Below are positions 1-14,427 of a stretch of 64,000 nt of DNA, in pieces. The stretch lies in NCBI GenBank assembly GCA_038502055.1, contig JAXRKN010000032.1:1054001-1118000 (forward strand), in the 5' to 3' direction. The position numbers were made by a program, and so were the translations under genes. Numbering within the stretch: position 1 is the first letter of the stretch; the number at the start of each line of letters is the position of its first letter. Origin of the DNA: Tanytarsus gracilentus. Its lineage: Eukaryota; Arthropoda; Insecta; Diptera; Chironomidae. The notes below the pieces were generated by a model. That model was not told the origin of the DNA, did no database searches, and saw only the letters and a program-made list of their open reading frames with translations.

Positions 1-3000
1 ATAGCGTGAAAATAATTTTTATCTTATTCGCTTTTTTGCTTCAATTTTTTTCTATCACATCGCAATAAAATTTAGGGGATGACAAAAAGATTTTTGAGAC
101 TTTATCTAATTTAGCTATGCTTGAATTCCATTTATCATCCCCTTGTACAAAATCATCATCCTTATCATCATCCCATAATGTGTTTCCCCATCGCTTCCCC
201 TTCTATATATTGTTTATTCTCATGTCAACTAGTTCATAAGTATTCGTTTTCACATAATTGAATCTCAGATTGCACTTGCCCCTCACTTTCAATTTTTCTT
301 TGAGCATTATAGATGATTGTTGAGGGAGACGGAAAGTGAATTTCATTACGTTCAATCGATAAGAAAGTGATGGAAAATGTTCATTATTCTCTCGGAGTGA
401 ATAAAAAAACTTTCGACAAGATTAAAGTTCTTGTGCATGCAAGAGTTCGCATTTAAAAGGGTGGAAGAAGAAAAAGAAGAAGGAAACAATTGGAATGACA
501 ACAATTTTACAAAACATTCCCATAATAATGGTTGAGAACAACAGCAATAATGACGTTTGGTGAAAAAGGGAGAGAGAAACAAGAATTAAGGCTACACGGA
601 AGGATGACTTGATGTTGTTGGAAAACTCTACACATTCAATGGGGAGACTTTATTCACTCATTTATACTCATGATGACGGCAAAGAGTATTAAATTGCTGC
701 TTTTTGTTCTCTACCTCCTTAAAACTTTATTATGAGCGTGAAAACTTTTTTTAATGGTAAAAAGGAGAGAGTTGAAGAACTTGCTTAAATTTAGATTCAT
801 CAAATTTTTTAAATTTTTCAACATTTTTTCTGAATACATAAAAGCACAACAAAATACTTTATGTACATGCGATTTACATTATTTCGAATTTCATGAGCTT
901 AAAAAAAGAATTCTTATACAGCATTCCATTAAAATTCCATTAGAGGCGGAAAAAATATCCCTCACATAAAATTCATAGCACTCACTCGGTTATCATCAAC
1001 ATTTTATGGAGATTTTAAACGGTATTGTCACAAGTGTCATCACAAATCGCCTTTTAAACGCTCTCACTCGCAGAGTGCTATACACGGTTGCATTCAAATT
1101 TATTATTAGCTCTGTTCAGACACGTTGATTAAAATACTCTGAAATGCACAACAACGGGCACTTGTGCAGTTTAAAGCGCGCCTTTGACAGACCACAAAAG
1201 CAATAATTCATGTGTATAAAAAATAGCTTGGTACTTATTATAATGACGATGGTTGTCGGGGTGGTGGCAGCGGTAGAACGGTTATATGATGCTGCTGTGT
1301 GCTTAAAATGAAGGAAAGATGACGGGTGTGAAGAGCAGAGTTACTCATGTTGAAATATTTATGCGCGCAATGCTTCTGTGGTTTTTCCACTCTGAAAACG
1401 AGCATGGCGATGCTCACTCAAAACGCTCTCTCCTGACTTCTTTTATTATTTTACATTCATAACAACCGTACATGTAGTACATTACTCCTTTAAGCTCAAT
1501 GACAGATCCATCATTTGTAAAAGAATTGAAATGGAAATGAGCAAATTATGAGTTTTGCGTCTTGTTTCCGTCCCCACATCATCATATGATTTATTATCGC
1601 ACATTTATGAATGAATGCTAATGTGGATACTTTGGTGAAATGAGTTTTTCCTCCCTATTCGTGCTGCATAATAATCGTTCAGGATATTTTTGTGAAAAGG
1701 AAATTCAAATTGAGCTGATGCCAGATGATATAGAGTAATGAAGGGGATGGCAACTCGGTTTGGAATTTATTTAATAAAACTTTTGATTTTTTATCTGAAT
1801 AAAAATTGTAATAAAAAAATCACGGAGTGTCTAGTCCTTTTCCCAAAAAAATACAGAATTAACTACATTGCTATGTATCAAAGTTAATATGTTTCAAAAA
1901 TGATGATAAGAAGCTCCATTAATATCCGAATGTTGAAAAAGTTCTCTCTCTTTTCGTGCACATGTGAAAATGTTTTTTCCATCCCACAATTACTCGTTTT
2001 TGAAAAATTAAAGAAATTTATTTTCCTCGTCCATTTTGGAAATTTGAAAAATTATATCTCGGTTGACCTAGAAATATTTTTCAAGCTTAATGGAGTGGTG
2101 CTCAATTGTTTTGTGGTTTCTCTTCTCCATAGGTTGTGAGTCAAACATTGAAATTTATTCTAGGAGGCAAGAAATCTGAATACATCGGAAATGCTAATTT
2201 TTCATCTCGCAGTTTATGCAGACAATCTCGAGAAAACTTTTTGCATTTTCCATTTCATTCAATTTTTAGACGAAATTTAATTTAATCGACTGCGATGTAT
2301 GCAGGAGCAACGATAGAGAAAATGCTAACAATAGAGGAGACATTTTTCGACGAACTCAATGAACTTTTTTTTCCCATTGAATAACGACGAAGAATGGAAT
2401 TGTATTATAATGAAATTTATTGGAAAATTTCGTATTCAATCGAAAGAGTTATGAGCTGCATTTTCCTGCTTTTGTTTCCGAAATGAAGGAAGTTGAGATT
2501 TTACAGAAATAAAAATCTAAATTTAAATTGAATAAAAAATTTTGCTCATTTGTCGTGAAAAAATTTCACACTTCATACATCCTAATTTTACATAAAATGA
2601 AAGAAGAAAAGCGTGAGACAAACTTTTCATTTTTGTCAACACAAATTATGCTCCGCATGTTGGAAATATAAAGTGACATGTTTGAGTTGAGAAAAGTTCT
2701 GCTGTATAGCTGAAAAACCCCAGTAAAAAATTAAATTTTTGTAAAGATTCTTCAAATTTTTTTTATCATTTTACACACAGGGTGGAAAAATTCATTTCTG
2801 CTACTTTATGTTTTAAAATGTTCAAAAGCTTCCATCATGCGAAGAAGGGAAAAAAATAAATGCTGAGTCACAAATTCTTACAAAATACGAGAATTTAAAT
2901 ATTTTACCCTGACAATATCATACAAATTTTCAGAAAGTTTTTAGGTCAAGTGACCGTTCAAGCTTAAAGGGAAAAAATCTCTTAAAAATTATAAAATATG

Positions 3001-4711
3001 TGCAAGAAAACTTTTAGATGAAAATTTTCATTTGACTTTTCAACTTGACCCTAGAAAGTGCCATGAGTTCTAACTCCACATTTTAAGACATCTACTAATA
3101 TTTAACCGAGCTCGGTAAAAATTTCAAATGTATCGCGTGGCATTAAAGATTTAGAATTATCGGAGGCCGGCGAAATGATGCAAGCAAATTCTTCTTCTTG
3201 TATTAAGTCATTAAATTATTTTCATGCTGAAGCAAGGTCTCCCGTCGACTGCCTCTCAGCTCCATCCCCACATGAAATCTCATTAATTTTTCAAACAAAT
3301 TGCGTGTCATGTTTCTCAATGATAAAGTCAATGAATGCAATTACTTTGGGGTAGGCAGTAAAATTGCTCTTTGAATTTTTGGGTCTTTCTGCACGGGCTG
3401 CAGATCTCCATCAGCATGAATTTGTCATAAACTCAACTCAATGAAATGAGATAAAGACAAACATTTGGTGACGATGACTACGCAGTAATGTAAATAGGCA
3501 CTAAATAGACACTGTATGCGTGCAATTAGATGTGTAAAGAAGAGCAATGATTAAAATGATATCAATGGACATAACAATCAGTTAATGATGCAGAAAGGGT
3601 TCTCTTTGTGTGATAACCGCACGTCTTGCAAACGATCGTAAATCGTGCATTTTATTGCCTTTACACATACACAGTTCTCTCTAGCAGCAGTCGGTTGTCC
3701 GCGTTGATTCTTTTTTCATTGTAGAGCTTCGAGAAAAAAATTATATTACCCTCACGATCCCCTTAATGCTCCCTTTTTATTATTCCCTCTCCTTCTCTTT
3801 TTTCATCGTCGATGTTCGATAGGAATGAACGTACATGTTGGTGTGTATGAAGGTTGTGATGATGATGATGGTGCAAAGAGAGAGGAAGGTTGAGGATGGG
3901 ATAGCTTGCAAAGTCTTCCATTAAATATTCAGCTTGAGAGTGGGAGAAAGAAAGAAGAAGAAAACTAGAAAATTTATGAGCTTTCTTGGCTGCTTGTGCC
4001 AGCTCATAATGGACGTAAAATATTGTATTAAACGTTGAATAGTATTTTCGTGTGCAATAGCAAGCAGCATGTATGAAGGAGAGAGAATGAAAAATTAAAT
4101 CTAATAAGTTGAAAACGATAAATTGATTCTCTGCTTCTGTTGCCTCTTCTCATATACTTTATCATGGTCTTTGGAATGCTCTTGCATATCCACATGTATG
4201 AAGTGCATACAGTCCAAAACTTTTTCAATTCGAAACAGATTGGCAAACATTTGAAAATATCAACAAGAATTGAGAGAAACTTTTACTTTCACAAAAATGA
4301 CTTTAGGGCTTAAAAGCATCCCTTTGAGTATTCGGCCAAGTTATTTGGAATTTTGATGAACTTCATTGTTCAAAAAATGTAGAATTTTAAAAACTTTTAT
4401 TGCTATTTTAGTTTTCATTCAATTTAAAATGCTCATTGGGAATTTTAAATTGTTAAATATTTAAAACATTTAACATTGCATCGAGATATTTATGATATAA
4501 CGATCTTGCAGACAATGACAGAGTAGGATAAAGTAGCCTGAGTTCGTAATTTTCCGCAAAACTCCATGAAAACATGATAAATTCTCCTACTTTTTGCTGA
4601 TGAATGCTTAAGGTCAAGAACTTAAAAATTGTTCTGTTTTTTCTTTAATTTGAGATATTTTTTAAATTTTTAGAGCACTCCCTTCATATTCAAAATAATT
4701 AAAATGTTTTC

Positions 4712-6275
4712 ACCCGTCGGTTCGCCCACTAGATCCCTCGGTTCGCCCACCTTTTTAACCTCGGTTCGTAACTTTTTTAATTTTATGAATTTAATGATTT
4801 ATTGGAAATTTAAATGCAAAATGATAAGTAATGGAATTGTTTGGAAGTAAAAAGTCACAAACCATGATTAAAAAGCATTTTGGCATGCCAACGACCAGTG
4901 GTAATGCCCATTGTTCATTTGAAACAATTAATTCATTTGAAGGGCTAAACATGCTTTTTTAAATCTAAAAGTTTTAGCCATTGACCATTTTTCGAAGATA
5001 TTAATTTTTAAAAATACTTGAAGGCTACTGGAAGGGCTTGAATCATTAAAAATTATGCATAAACAGTAAACGAAATTAATTAAATGAAAAATTGCTACAA
5101 ACAGAATTTTTTTGAAGCTATTTTTTAAAAATAAATGAGAGTTTAAATACATAACAAGCATTCTTTTACCAAAGTTTCAAATTTTTCCTCCTGTCGGTTC
5201 CACAAGATCCATCTCATCATGTAAAAATGAGTTTCAAGACCTCACTGTAATCGGAGTGAAGCATACTCAAAATCGGACTTTCAAATCAGGTTCCTGAATC
5301 AAATACCTTTCCAAAAATATCCATATGTGCTAGGTTCTGATGTATTGTCAGCATGAATGGTGGCAAAAACTGTCTACTGGATCTTTTTTTACAAGTGAAA
5401 CAAACAAAATTCGGCTGTATAGCTTTACTGGAAGTGTTGTAATGTAATTTTTTTGATGATTTAGGTTCCTAGAGTTTCAAGGAATAAACTTTTTGTACAT
5501 TATACCTAGCTTTGAATGGGTGGAAGTGTGACTTTTTCGAAGTTTTAACTGCAAAAGTTGTAATTTTTATGTTTTCCATATTATAAGCCATACTTCCAAC
5601 CATTCAAGAGTGGGTATAATGTTCAGAAAATTTGTTCCTTGAATCAATAAAAATCATAATATGTAAAAAAATTATTCGAAATCTCTTCCAGTAGAGTTTA
5701 ATCTTTTACTGTCAATTATAAAATACTTAGTTAATAGTTTTTGTCATTTCTAATGTTTTGAACGGGTTCTGTCAGCCGTCTAATTTGCCTGAAAAGGATT
5801 AAATTTAAAATTTTGTTAGGACAATCCTTTTTGTTCCGCACAACCAAAAAAACGCCTTTTTTTTTTTTCTACTGAAGCTTGTTGTACATCGTTGCACACG
5901 TCTATCGCCATGTGTTGACATAATTGCTGTTTTGGTAAAGAGAGAGAGAAAAACTCAACAAAGATCCTTGGGGACGAGGGAAAAAAAAAAAGAGCGAGAA
6001 ATGAAAGCAAAAATGCAAGCTGAATTTAATATCTCAAGGAAGAACAGACTCTAGAAACAAAGGTTAATATTTTTGCTTTTTGAACTTTTTGTGGGTTAGT
6101 GTTGATTTCTTGTTTTTTGGTGTTTGCCGAAAAATCCAAAAAATTTTTTTGAAGTGCAGTGTTGGGCAACACGACAGAATTTTTTCAGATTTTTTGAAGT
6201 GGCGGAAACCAAAATAATATGGGTTGAAAAAATGTTACGAACCGAGGAGGTGGGCGATAACCGTGGTAACGTTAT
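4712..6275. repeat. Decayed repeat element bounded by inverted CGGTTCG-rich ends
   Basis: The motif cggttcgcccac occurs twice near 4720 to 4760 and is followed by ctcggttcgtaac and a T run. The reverse complement of roughly the same block (ctcggttcgtaac plus a T run, with cgcccacct before it) sits near 6233 to 6255. A related block, gtcggttccacaagatcc, occurs near 5195. This GC-richer vocabulary stands out from the AT-rich surroundings and suggests a degenerate non-autonomous DNA element with a hairpin in its middle. No transposase can be read between the ends and no target-site duplication was identified, so the boundaries are approximate. Confidence 0.4.
5421..5704. repeat. Long imperfect hairpin (inverted repeat)
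   Basis: Bases 5477 to 5527 and the reverse complement of 5592 to 5642 match at 42 of 51 positions by hand count, without gaps. Weaker pairing continues outward: agctttactggaag near 5421 pairs with cttccagtagagtt near 5685. The loop is about 64 bases. The structure lies inside the decayed repeat at 4.7 to 6.3 kb and looks like a foldback or MITE-type unit. No coding frame runs through it. Confidence 0.65.
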
Positions 6276-9200
6276 CCTAATAAAATTCAAAATTTAAATC
6301 TAACCTCAAAATATTTATTCGAAAACTTTGGCACTCATTGAAAAAGGTAAAATACGGCTCTTTTTCAACATAAAGTGCAGTAGAACATGCGAAAAAAATT
6401 CTGCTGGGAGAACATAATAAAAAACTTTCTCCATGCTCAGCGAAATTCCCAGACGAGTGACATTTCATTTCGTGTTATCGCATCTACATGCATATATGAA
6501 AATTTTAAACGTACTTGAATGAATCATTAACATGCATGATATTAAATTTATGCGTTCAAAACTTTTGCCTTGCGCATCTACATGTATGATCGTTTGATGT
6601 GTTTCTCTTCAGCCTTAAAGCTTTTGGGAGAGCACGACAAAATATTGTTGACGAAGCACATTTTGAATTGTCAAAGCTATGGGAATTAGATCGTGTCGGT
6701 CTATATGAGAGAATATTTTATGAAATTCTTTCCGCCTAAAATTTAAATTTAATCTCAGAGAATCCTTTTCGAAAGTCATCAAAAGCCAGAAGGTGTGCGC
6801 AACTATTTGAATTTCATGTCAACATCGAATGACATTTGTTCGATGGATTTGTTGAAGCTAAAAGCAATTTGTTGTCACACAGAAAAGGGTGCTCGGGTAG
6901 AAAAAAAGGATTTTGTTGAAAATTAACAAACCGAAAGTATATTCAGGGGAGTCATTGGAAAATGCTGTCGTCTGATTTCTCAATCGATAACTGCACATGG
7001 ATGGTTGGACCGCAGAGTTCTTTAATAAACAATAATAATCGAATTATTTTCATTCTCCTCGACGCACATAAAAATAAATGGCGGAAGGATGGATATAATA
7101 AAAATTCTTATCCAACTTTCATGCTCCTAACTATCCATTGTTTGTTTTTATGTGTTTATTCTGCGAAGGAAATGGAAGCGACGCAAGGATATGGCATGAC
7201 GAAAACTTTTCCATTTCCGAAAATTTTCTCCTTCTTTTCTCTCATGAAGTTGTATTTTTTTGAACGAGATGGATGAGAGATGTTTCTGGCGAAATTTTTA
7301 TAATGATAGAGTGAGAGAAAAAAATGTTAAATTTTACACATGAAATGTTGATAGCAAGAAGAAAGCCAAACAATGTTGATTGAGTTTTTGTTTTACTTTT
7401 CTCGTACAGATTTTCTCCCATCTGCACCATCCATTATTCCATGAGATTTAAGATACTAAATTACTTGAGTGTGTGGGATTAATTCATTCATTAAAATTTT
7501 AAAAACATTAAAATAACTTAATTAATTCAAAAATCTTAAATCGATACACTCCATGTGCTGCTAATTAAATCCGTGTTCATTTTTTTCAATCATCGCTTAC
7601 ATCCTTCTTGACGGCATTCCTAATTTGAAACATTTTCGCACCCCACAAAATTTCCTCCCTGATAGCGAAACATCTTTTGCAGGAAGTCGTGAATGAGATT
7701 TTTTTAAATGACAAACGAAGCTGATGTTGACACTAATTGCTCCTGACTTTGTGTGTGACTAAAGATTTTTTTTTCACTCTCGTCTCCATAAATGTCTTCG
7801 TTTCGTCCTTAATGTCTTCATTGCCATTATTGTCGTCTCCACTTTTTATTTAAGGCAGCAAATTATAATGTAAGTGAAAAATAATGAAAATGAACTGACG
7901 TTTAAAACGGTTGCAATGAGAAAGCTAATCGGTATGAAATTAGCATTTAATTATACAAATTACATTGCAGTATTCTGCATCTTTTTTCAAAAAACGTTCA
8001 CAAAACTTTTCCAACGAGACAATTTGAAAAAGAACGAGCACATGCTTAATCCCACAGAAACATTCTCATCACATTGAGATCGGGTAGAAAAAAAGTTGTA
8101 AATGCACTCAGCATATAAAAATTCATCCCTGTGGCGTATTTTCATAAAATTATGGTGAGAGACCTGAGTTGAATCTGAAAATTTGTAAAGCCTTAAATGC
8201 AAGCTTCACAATCTCAAAATACAGTGCGATGACGGAGTGAGCTGGAAGCTAATGAGTGAAATTACTCTAGGGAGAATGTGAAGTAGAAGTTAGAAATGAA
8301 AGCACAATACAACTGCTGTAGTGTACATAAAGTGTTGAAATGAAGAAAAAAAATTAAAAGTTTTATAAATCCTGTAAAAAAATCATTTTAACACAATTTT
8401 AAAAAAAATCAATACCTTATTCAGAATGGTTGATAGTTCTATCTAATTCAGTGCGTAAACGAAGTTTATATGAATTCATGAGAGAGTGATAACTGTCATG
8501 ATCAACATTCGATGATAATAAATTTCAATTCTCGCTCGCTGTAAATTATTCAATATATTTTCGTACGAGTGATAATTTACAAACAATGTTGGATGCTGCC
8601 GCCAACAATTTTAATGTTTTGTTGGCAAAAAAAAGTTTAAAATAAAAGAAAAAGTTTGAAATTCAATAAAATTTTATTACTTTTTACCATCACTTTCAGA
8701 ACCTCAAGCCGGAATTACGACGTTGCATCTTCATGCGAGATAACAAAAAATTACGAGAGGAAAAAATGTGAATGGAATAATACAGAAAAAACACAAGGGC
8801 ATATTTGATCACTGAACAGAAAACTTTTTATCGCGTTTGTAGCTCAACGCAAAAAATTGCATACAATTTGAATTCGTATACGAACATTTTTTATCAGAAT
8901 GATTTTTTCACTCTTGATAGAATGAAGAAGACTTTTTATGTGTCTGGGAAATTTTTTTCCGAAAATTGAATTCTGTCACGACAGCTTTAAAGAGAGAAAA
9001 CGAATTGAATCCAAATGACCCAAATACTCATTCATTGTTAGTTGAATTCTTCACAAATTTCAGATGTGCAAACAATATTTTTTCGGCTTCATTATATTTT
9101 CCCTTTATATTTCGTCTTCCCTTTTCCTCTCTTCAATCGCTTTTCATTTTCAATATATGAATATATAAATGTGCCTGAGGGAAAGCATTTTCCTATGAGA

Positions 9201-12200
9201 TTTATAAGCGAAGAATTTTTTTCAACATTAGCAGGATATTTGATCGTTTCTGAACTTTAAAATATGCTTCACTCATATTTCCGGCAGTATATTTACTGTA
9301 TTGCATATCATCCTTACTCTCCTCTCGGTTATATCCTTAGATAAATATTGCTGGCAATTTTTCATCTTGTTCAGCTTTTGTTGAAATTCATTCATGCGAA
9401 TATCCTGATTTCATCTCTTCTAAGCTCGTTTTGCGCATTGTCCCTTTTTTGTTCTTGAAGACTTTGGTCAAAAATCAATAAATTTGACACAGCTCCGAAA
9501 CAAATTTGATTGAAAGTCAATGCAAATATTTGTCTCTTTAATCAACACCGAGAACGTTTTAATTGAAAAAATTTTAGGCTCAGCTCTAATTGAAAATGTA
9601 AAGTGTGTTGTGGGTATCATGACATGGCAGATAAATTTGAAATATATTTGCTGACCTCACGCAACGTGTCTCACTAACATATATTATTTGTTGATGTCGT
9701 AATTCCCTCACCGCGACAAAATTTTTCCGGGCTGTCAAATCAAAATTACGTTAATATGCTTATTTACGCTCGATGTTCGCGGTCTGGTAGCGAAAGTTTT
9801 TGACAGGAATTCCCATTTAAGCCACTGCCCCTTTGCAGTTCACATTAGCACGACGCTGCGTCACTCTCTCTCGATAATATTTCTGTTGATTAATTAACTT
9901 AATTAAATTAACTCGAAAATGTTTATTTGTCACTCGAGAGAGGATATAAAGTTTTATGAAAAGGAAAGCTTCTATACAATTTTCCCATCGTGATAATTTT
10001 GTGTAAAGCAATTTAATCTAAGAACTGAAAGGCATTAAATATGTAGCATTTAAGCTTGCATAAAAATATTGCGATGCAGACAAAGATTTTTTTCTTTCTC
10101 TTCAGCGATAAAAAGAGCATTAGAACTGACTTATGTTTAAATACTTTAAATATCATAAAAATATAGATCTTTTTTAAAAAATACCGGAAAATTTAAATTT
10201 ATAGCTTTAAAGTAAATTAGGTAATCAACACCCTCTAAAACTACCCTTAAAAGCGCTCAAAAATTCTTTAACGAATTTCATTCGTGTATTTTTATACCAC
10301 CAAGAAGCAAAGTTCTCTCTCTTTCTGTCGTTGTGTGAGCACTTTTCATAAAATTTTATTCATTTTTCTCTCGTCTGCCTTTCATATTTGCCTCTTATAT
10401 TATTGGGGCAGCCAGAGAAAATTTTTGAATCAATGATTTAAAGTTTCTTTACTTATCCTTCTTAAAAACTTTTCATTATATTTTTTTAAAATTCTGAAGT
10501 CTAAAAAACTTGCAAGTGAACATTTTCTGAAATTCAAGGACTCTACTGTAAAATTCCTAGCAGATGGCCGCCCTATTTATATGCCATCGTTGATAAAATT
10601 TTGCTCATTTCAAAGCTGAAGCATGATGAGGTTTTTTTCCTAATTTTTCCTTTTTCATTTTCGCCTCTTTAGTGAGAGCTCAGTTCTCATTTGGAAATGA
10701 GTGCGTGTGAGTTTTTGCCATAATTTGCACAATTTTCCTCTCCGATGTTCATTCATGCTTTAATTCTCTGCTCTGGGTGGGAGGCAAAAACCCCATGATT
10801 TATTCAGGAAAAAACTCCACTTGAGAGCTTAGGTGAAGTTATTTCGTGATTTTCCACAATTTTACATCGAGGAATTTTTTCGTAAAATTCCAAAAAAAAT
10901 AATGGAGTTAATGCATCGTGGGGTTTTTGCTTCCCACCTCTGCTCGGCAATCAAAGCAAAAAAAGTTTTCTAACTTTAAGCATTTATGAAAATTTTGTAC
11001 AAAATTATTTTACCCAAAAGTTTATTTTGCTCTCGCTTAGAAAGGACACCTCAAACAGTAAGAGGATTCATTTATTTCAGTCGCAAACTTAAACCCACTG
11101 AAATCTCTTAAAGTTCTTCTTGAACCCTTTTTCTATAATACCTTTATACTGAGTGACACACGCACATCTTCTACCTACACTCTTACTGTCACATTGTAAT
11201 CTTTTTCAAGAAGTGTTTCTAAGCACTTTATTGTGTGAATAATGATAAATAATTAAAATTGAATTCATTTAATTTCTCACCCTCCACCCAAAGCAGACTC
11301 GCGCGCTTTCTCTAAGAAGCACTTAAAGAATTTCTCCATTTTTCTCCTCTCACATACCAGTCGTTGTTGTCGCAATTGAAATCGTTAAGTAAGTGAGAGA
11401 AAAAGTTTCATAACATTTCGGAGGGAAAACAAGTCAAATATTTCCAATTATTCGACATAATTAAAATATAATGGAGGGGTGGTGAGAGAGAGAGATGCCT
11501 GCCATGAGCACATTGTGAATTATGATTTCGTAACGCTCTTCGAGTGAGGTCTTTTATGGATGGTGTGGGTGCGTTCGCGAAAGCATTTAAAAGCGAGGCA
11601 TGAATTTTTGGTTGAGATTTGTTGAGGGTGCTGTAATTGAAGAAGGCACTTAGTGAGTTTTATTGCGAAGAATTTATTTCTTACTTGATTTTTTTTATTT
11701 CACAATTTCATCGGAGATGAAAAATTATTTAAAAACAAGGTCATGAAAAATTTAAATCGTCATCATTTATAAACCCCTCGAGATTTCGTGGGAATATTCT
11801 CGTCCCTGAGTCGACATTAAACTTTTGAGCGCTAAATAATTTGCAAATACTCTGAATATGACTCAGTTGATCCTAGAACTTGGTAATTTGCTCCACTGTA
11901 TAAATTATTTATAGAGAGAACGGAAGTTTGTCAAGAGATTGCGATCTCTCAATTTATATCTTAAGTGCTCTTAAATGAAAAATCGAATCCTATAGATATG
12001 GGCGTGAGGAGTGAAAGCTGCTTTTCGGTTGTAAATATCGATCAATCATTAACCGTTACAAGGCACATAAGAGAGATGCTGATAAGAAATAGGATTTTAT
12101 GTATCATAGAGCTTTGTGTGTTTGTGTGCCGAGCAAAGAAAATTGATGAATACTTGGAATTCTTTGTAGCAATAAATTGATTGACAATTCTACCAATATA

Positions 12201-13572
12201 CAGCCTTGGACTTAGATGTTTTTAGAATGAGAAGACTGTTGAAAATATTTATCCGTGAGAGCTTTAATTTTCCATTGGAAATATTCAAAGAGAAACGTTC
12301 AAAGTTGGAATGTAAAAAACTCAACCCTAAAAATTTTCAAGAGCTTTAAACAGTTTCTCACTTAATAAAACAATTGCCGCTGCGCTCTCTTGATTTCTAC
12401 ATGAAAAAAACTCAAAACAATTTTATGTCACCATAATCGACTGAAAAAGTTTTTTGTTTTTGGATCCATCACATAATTTTACAAACTTTTTCTTATTTTG
12501 TAAAATTTATTTTTTTAATAAATTTGACAAACTTTTCTTTTGATTTTAAATGGAAAAATTAATAATTATTAAAGTTCAAATTTTTCTTTCAAATTTTATT
12601 AATTTATAAATTCGACAAAGTGCCACGGGCAAATAATTTTTCATTGCGAGTCAAAGAAGCCTCCACATAACAAAAAATAATCAAAATCAATGGGAGTGAA
12701 AGTATAATTGAAGGAAATTGGCTTAATTTCCTCATCCTCGTTTCATTCTTTATTGTCTCTTTGAGATAAAAAATGCTGAAAATTCAGAAGAGGAAATTGA
12801 TTGAGAGGTTTAGAGAGATTATCATTCATATACATAGTAAGGGAAGGCTTTGGGTGTTTTTTTACACAATCTTTTATTCAAATTGGGTCACATCAGGCTT
12901 AAATACCTTTCATGGAGATGTTTTTGCCTTTGTTTTATGATAAAACTCGAAATCTCTTATCAAAACCTTAAATGTTAATATTTTGTGTTCAGAAAAAACA
13001 TGCCGACGAATGGATGCAATGTTTTTTGTTTTCATAAGAGATTTACATAAATTCTATTTCCGTCATGAGGCGTGCATGACATATGAGAGAATGTATGATT
13101 AAAGGTATCATGTGTGCTTTGCATTATATCGGACAAAAATTTGTTATTCTGATCTCAATTTCATGCTGAGAGGATTGAAGATTATCGTGTCAGTGCTAGA
13201 TTGGCATCATCACGAATTTACTTTTCAGAAAAGTTCAACAGACTTTTGTGTAATTGTTGTTGTTGTAAAATGCAGCAATAAAAATTTTCCTCAAGTTAGA
13301 TTGCGATGAACTAGGAAGATTTTTTAGCGAAAAAAAATAATTTAATAAAAAAGTTGCATTCGCCTGCACGAAAAATATCTACGAGGAAAAACTTTTTTCT
13401 TTCTTAGCTTTACTGTGTAAAGTTTCATCAGCAAATGCACTTTCAATTATACGAACAACTCTCATGTTTACTGCTAGAAAAATTCTGTTCATTTTTCAAA
13501 CTTTTGTAATATAAAATGAAACAAATTAACTTTCTAAAATTTATTTTTTCCCAAGACAATAAAAAAAGGTAA

Positions 13573-14427
13573 TTATTCTCTAAATAACTGCGACATAGGA
13601 AAGGCAGAGAAAAATTTATCACTAACATCGTGTAAAATATCGCCAATTATTTTTTCCAGGTTGGGTCGCACTTCGGCCGCCACCATTCTCCAATTTTCAT
13701 TAATAAACTCATTCATTGACCGCGACAACTCCTCGTCTCGACCGTTAAATAAATTATCTAAATGTACCTTCGCACCGCCAATATTGAATTCCGTCTGAAG
13801 AAAATCTACTTTGAAATGATCTTTGCCATCCTTGTCGATGCGATTTAGTTTCAACGAGAGCACACCGTCAATATCGGCTGCGCAAAAGAATGGTAATAAA
13901 TTTTGATTGCAATCATAAAAAAATACTCACTGAAATTTCCATAGGCCATGCCGTTGCCTCTAATTGGCATCATTAGCAACATTCCTTGAATATCATACTC
14001 GCCTTTCATTATAAGCTCGGGAAACCAAATCTTCATGCGAAATTTATCACTTTTTACATCGCTTCGCACGCTTCTCAAACGAAAGTTTGTGGCACCATAA
14101 ATTGTGACGTTTTTAAACGATGCTTGCACATTTATGCCGCTATCTTGCGTGACCTTAAACTCTGGAACAAGCAGAGGATCGAGCGATGGAACATTTAATT
14201 CAGGAATGCCATCATTGAGGTGTGGCCGAAGGGCGAGAATTGATTTTCTAATGCACACACTTAATTTAGGATCGGATTGACTGCAAATTTGTATAAAAGA
14301 CGCTAAAAATAATAAAATAAATTTTCAATAAAACTTTTTGAAATTTAATTCACTCACGAATTTCCTGCCCTCGAACATTTTCGGCAAGAATTAATATAAT
14401 TGTCACAAAAGTACCGTAGAGAAGCAT
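13573..14427 (-). CDS. Takeout/JHBP-family secreted lipid-binding protein
   Basis: Three exons join in frame: 14358..14427, 13931..14302 and 13573..13877, giving 248 residues, the usual size for the takeout/haemolymph juvenile hormone binding family. Residues 1 to about 20 form a hydrophobic signal peptide. The family's N-terminal pattern follows: two cysteines about a dozen residues apart (CSQSDPKLSVC), then a stretch ending PHLNDGIPELNVPSLDPL. The C-terminal half keeps the TDIDGVLSLKLNRIDKDG-type segment and a long amphipathic end. Family members bind small hydrophobic ligands in haemolymph or in sensory and fat tissue; the ligand here is unknown. Introns are 53 and 55 bases. A polyadenylation-type AATAAA (minus strand) lies about 30 bases past the stop. 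The start is the only ATG that supplies a signal peptide. Confidence 0.88.

Larger units (their letters stand above)
1..13572. other. Gene-free AT-rich region
   Basis: No exon series with splice sites and a recognisable protein could be built on either strand. The longest open frame is about 104 codons (near 6962 to 7276) and reads as low-complexity Phe/Leu/Asn/Lys-rich sequence with no family signature. The region holds homopolymer A/T runs, short GA-rich stretches (for example near 11490), a short GAT repeat near 3858 and the decayed repeat at 4.7 to 6.3 kb, listed separately. It may be intergenic or intronic sequence of a large neighbouring gene outside the window. Short exons could have been missed by eye. 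Confidence 0.6.

Noticed and set aside
6962..7276. 104-codon frame in the gene-free left region
   Set aside because: Low-complexity content with no domain, no splice context and no family signature.
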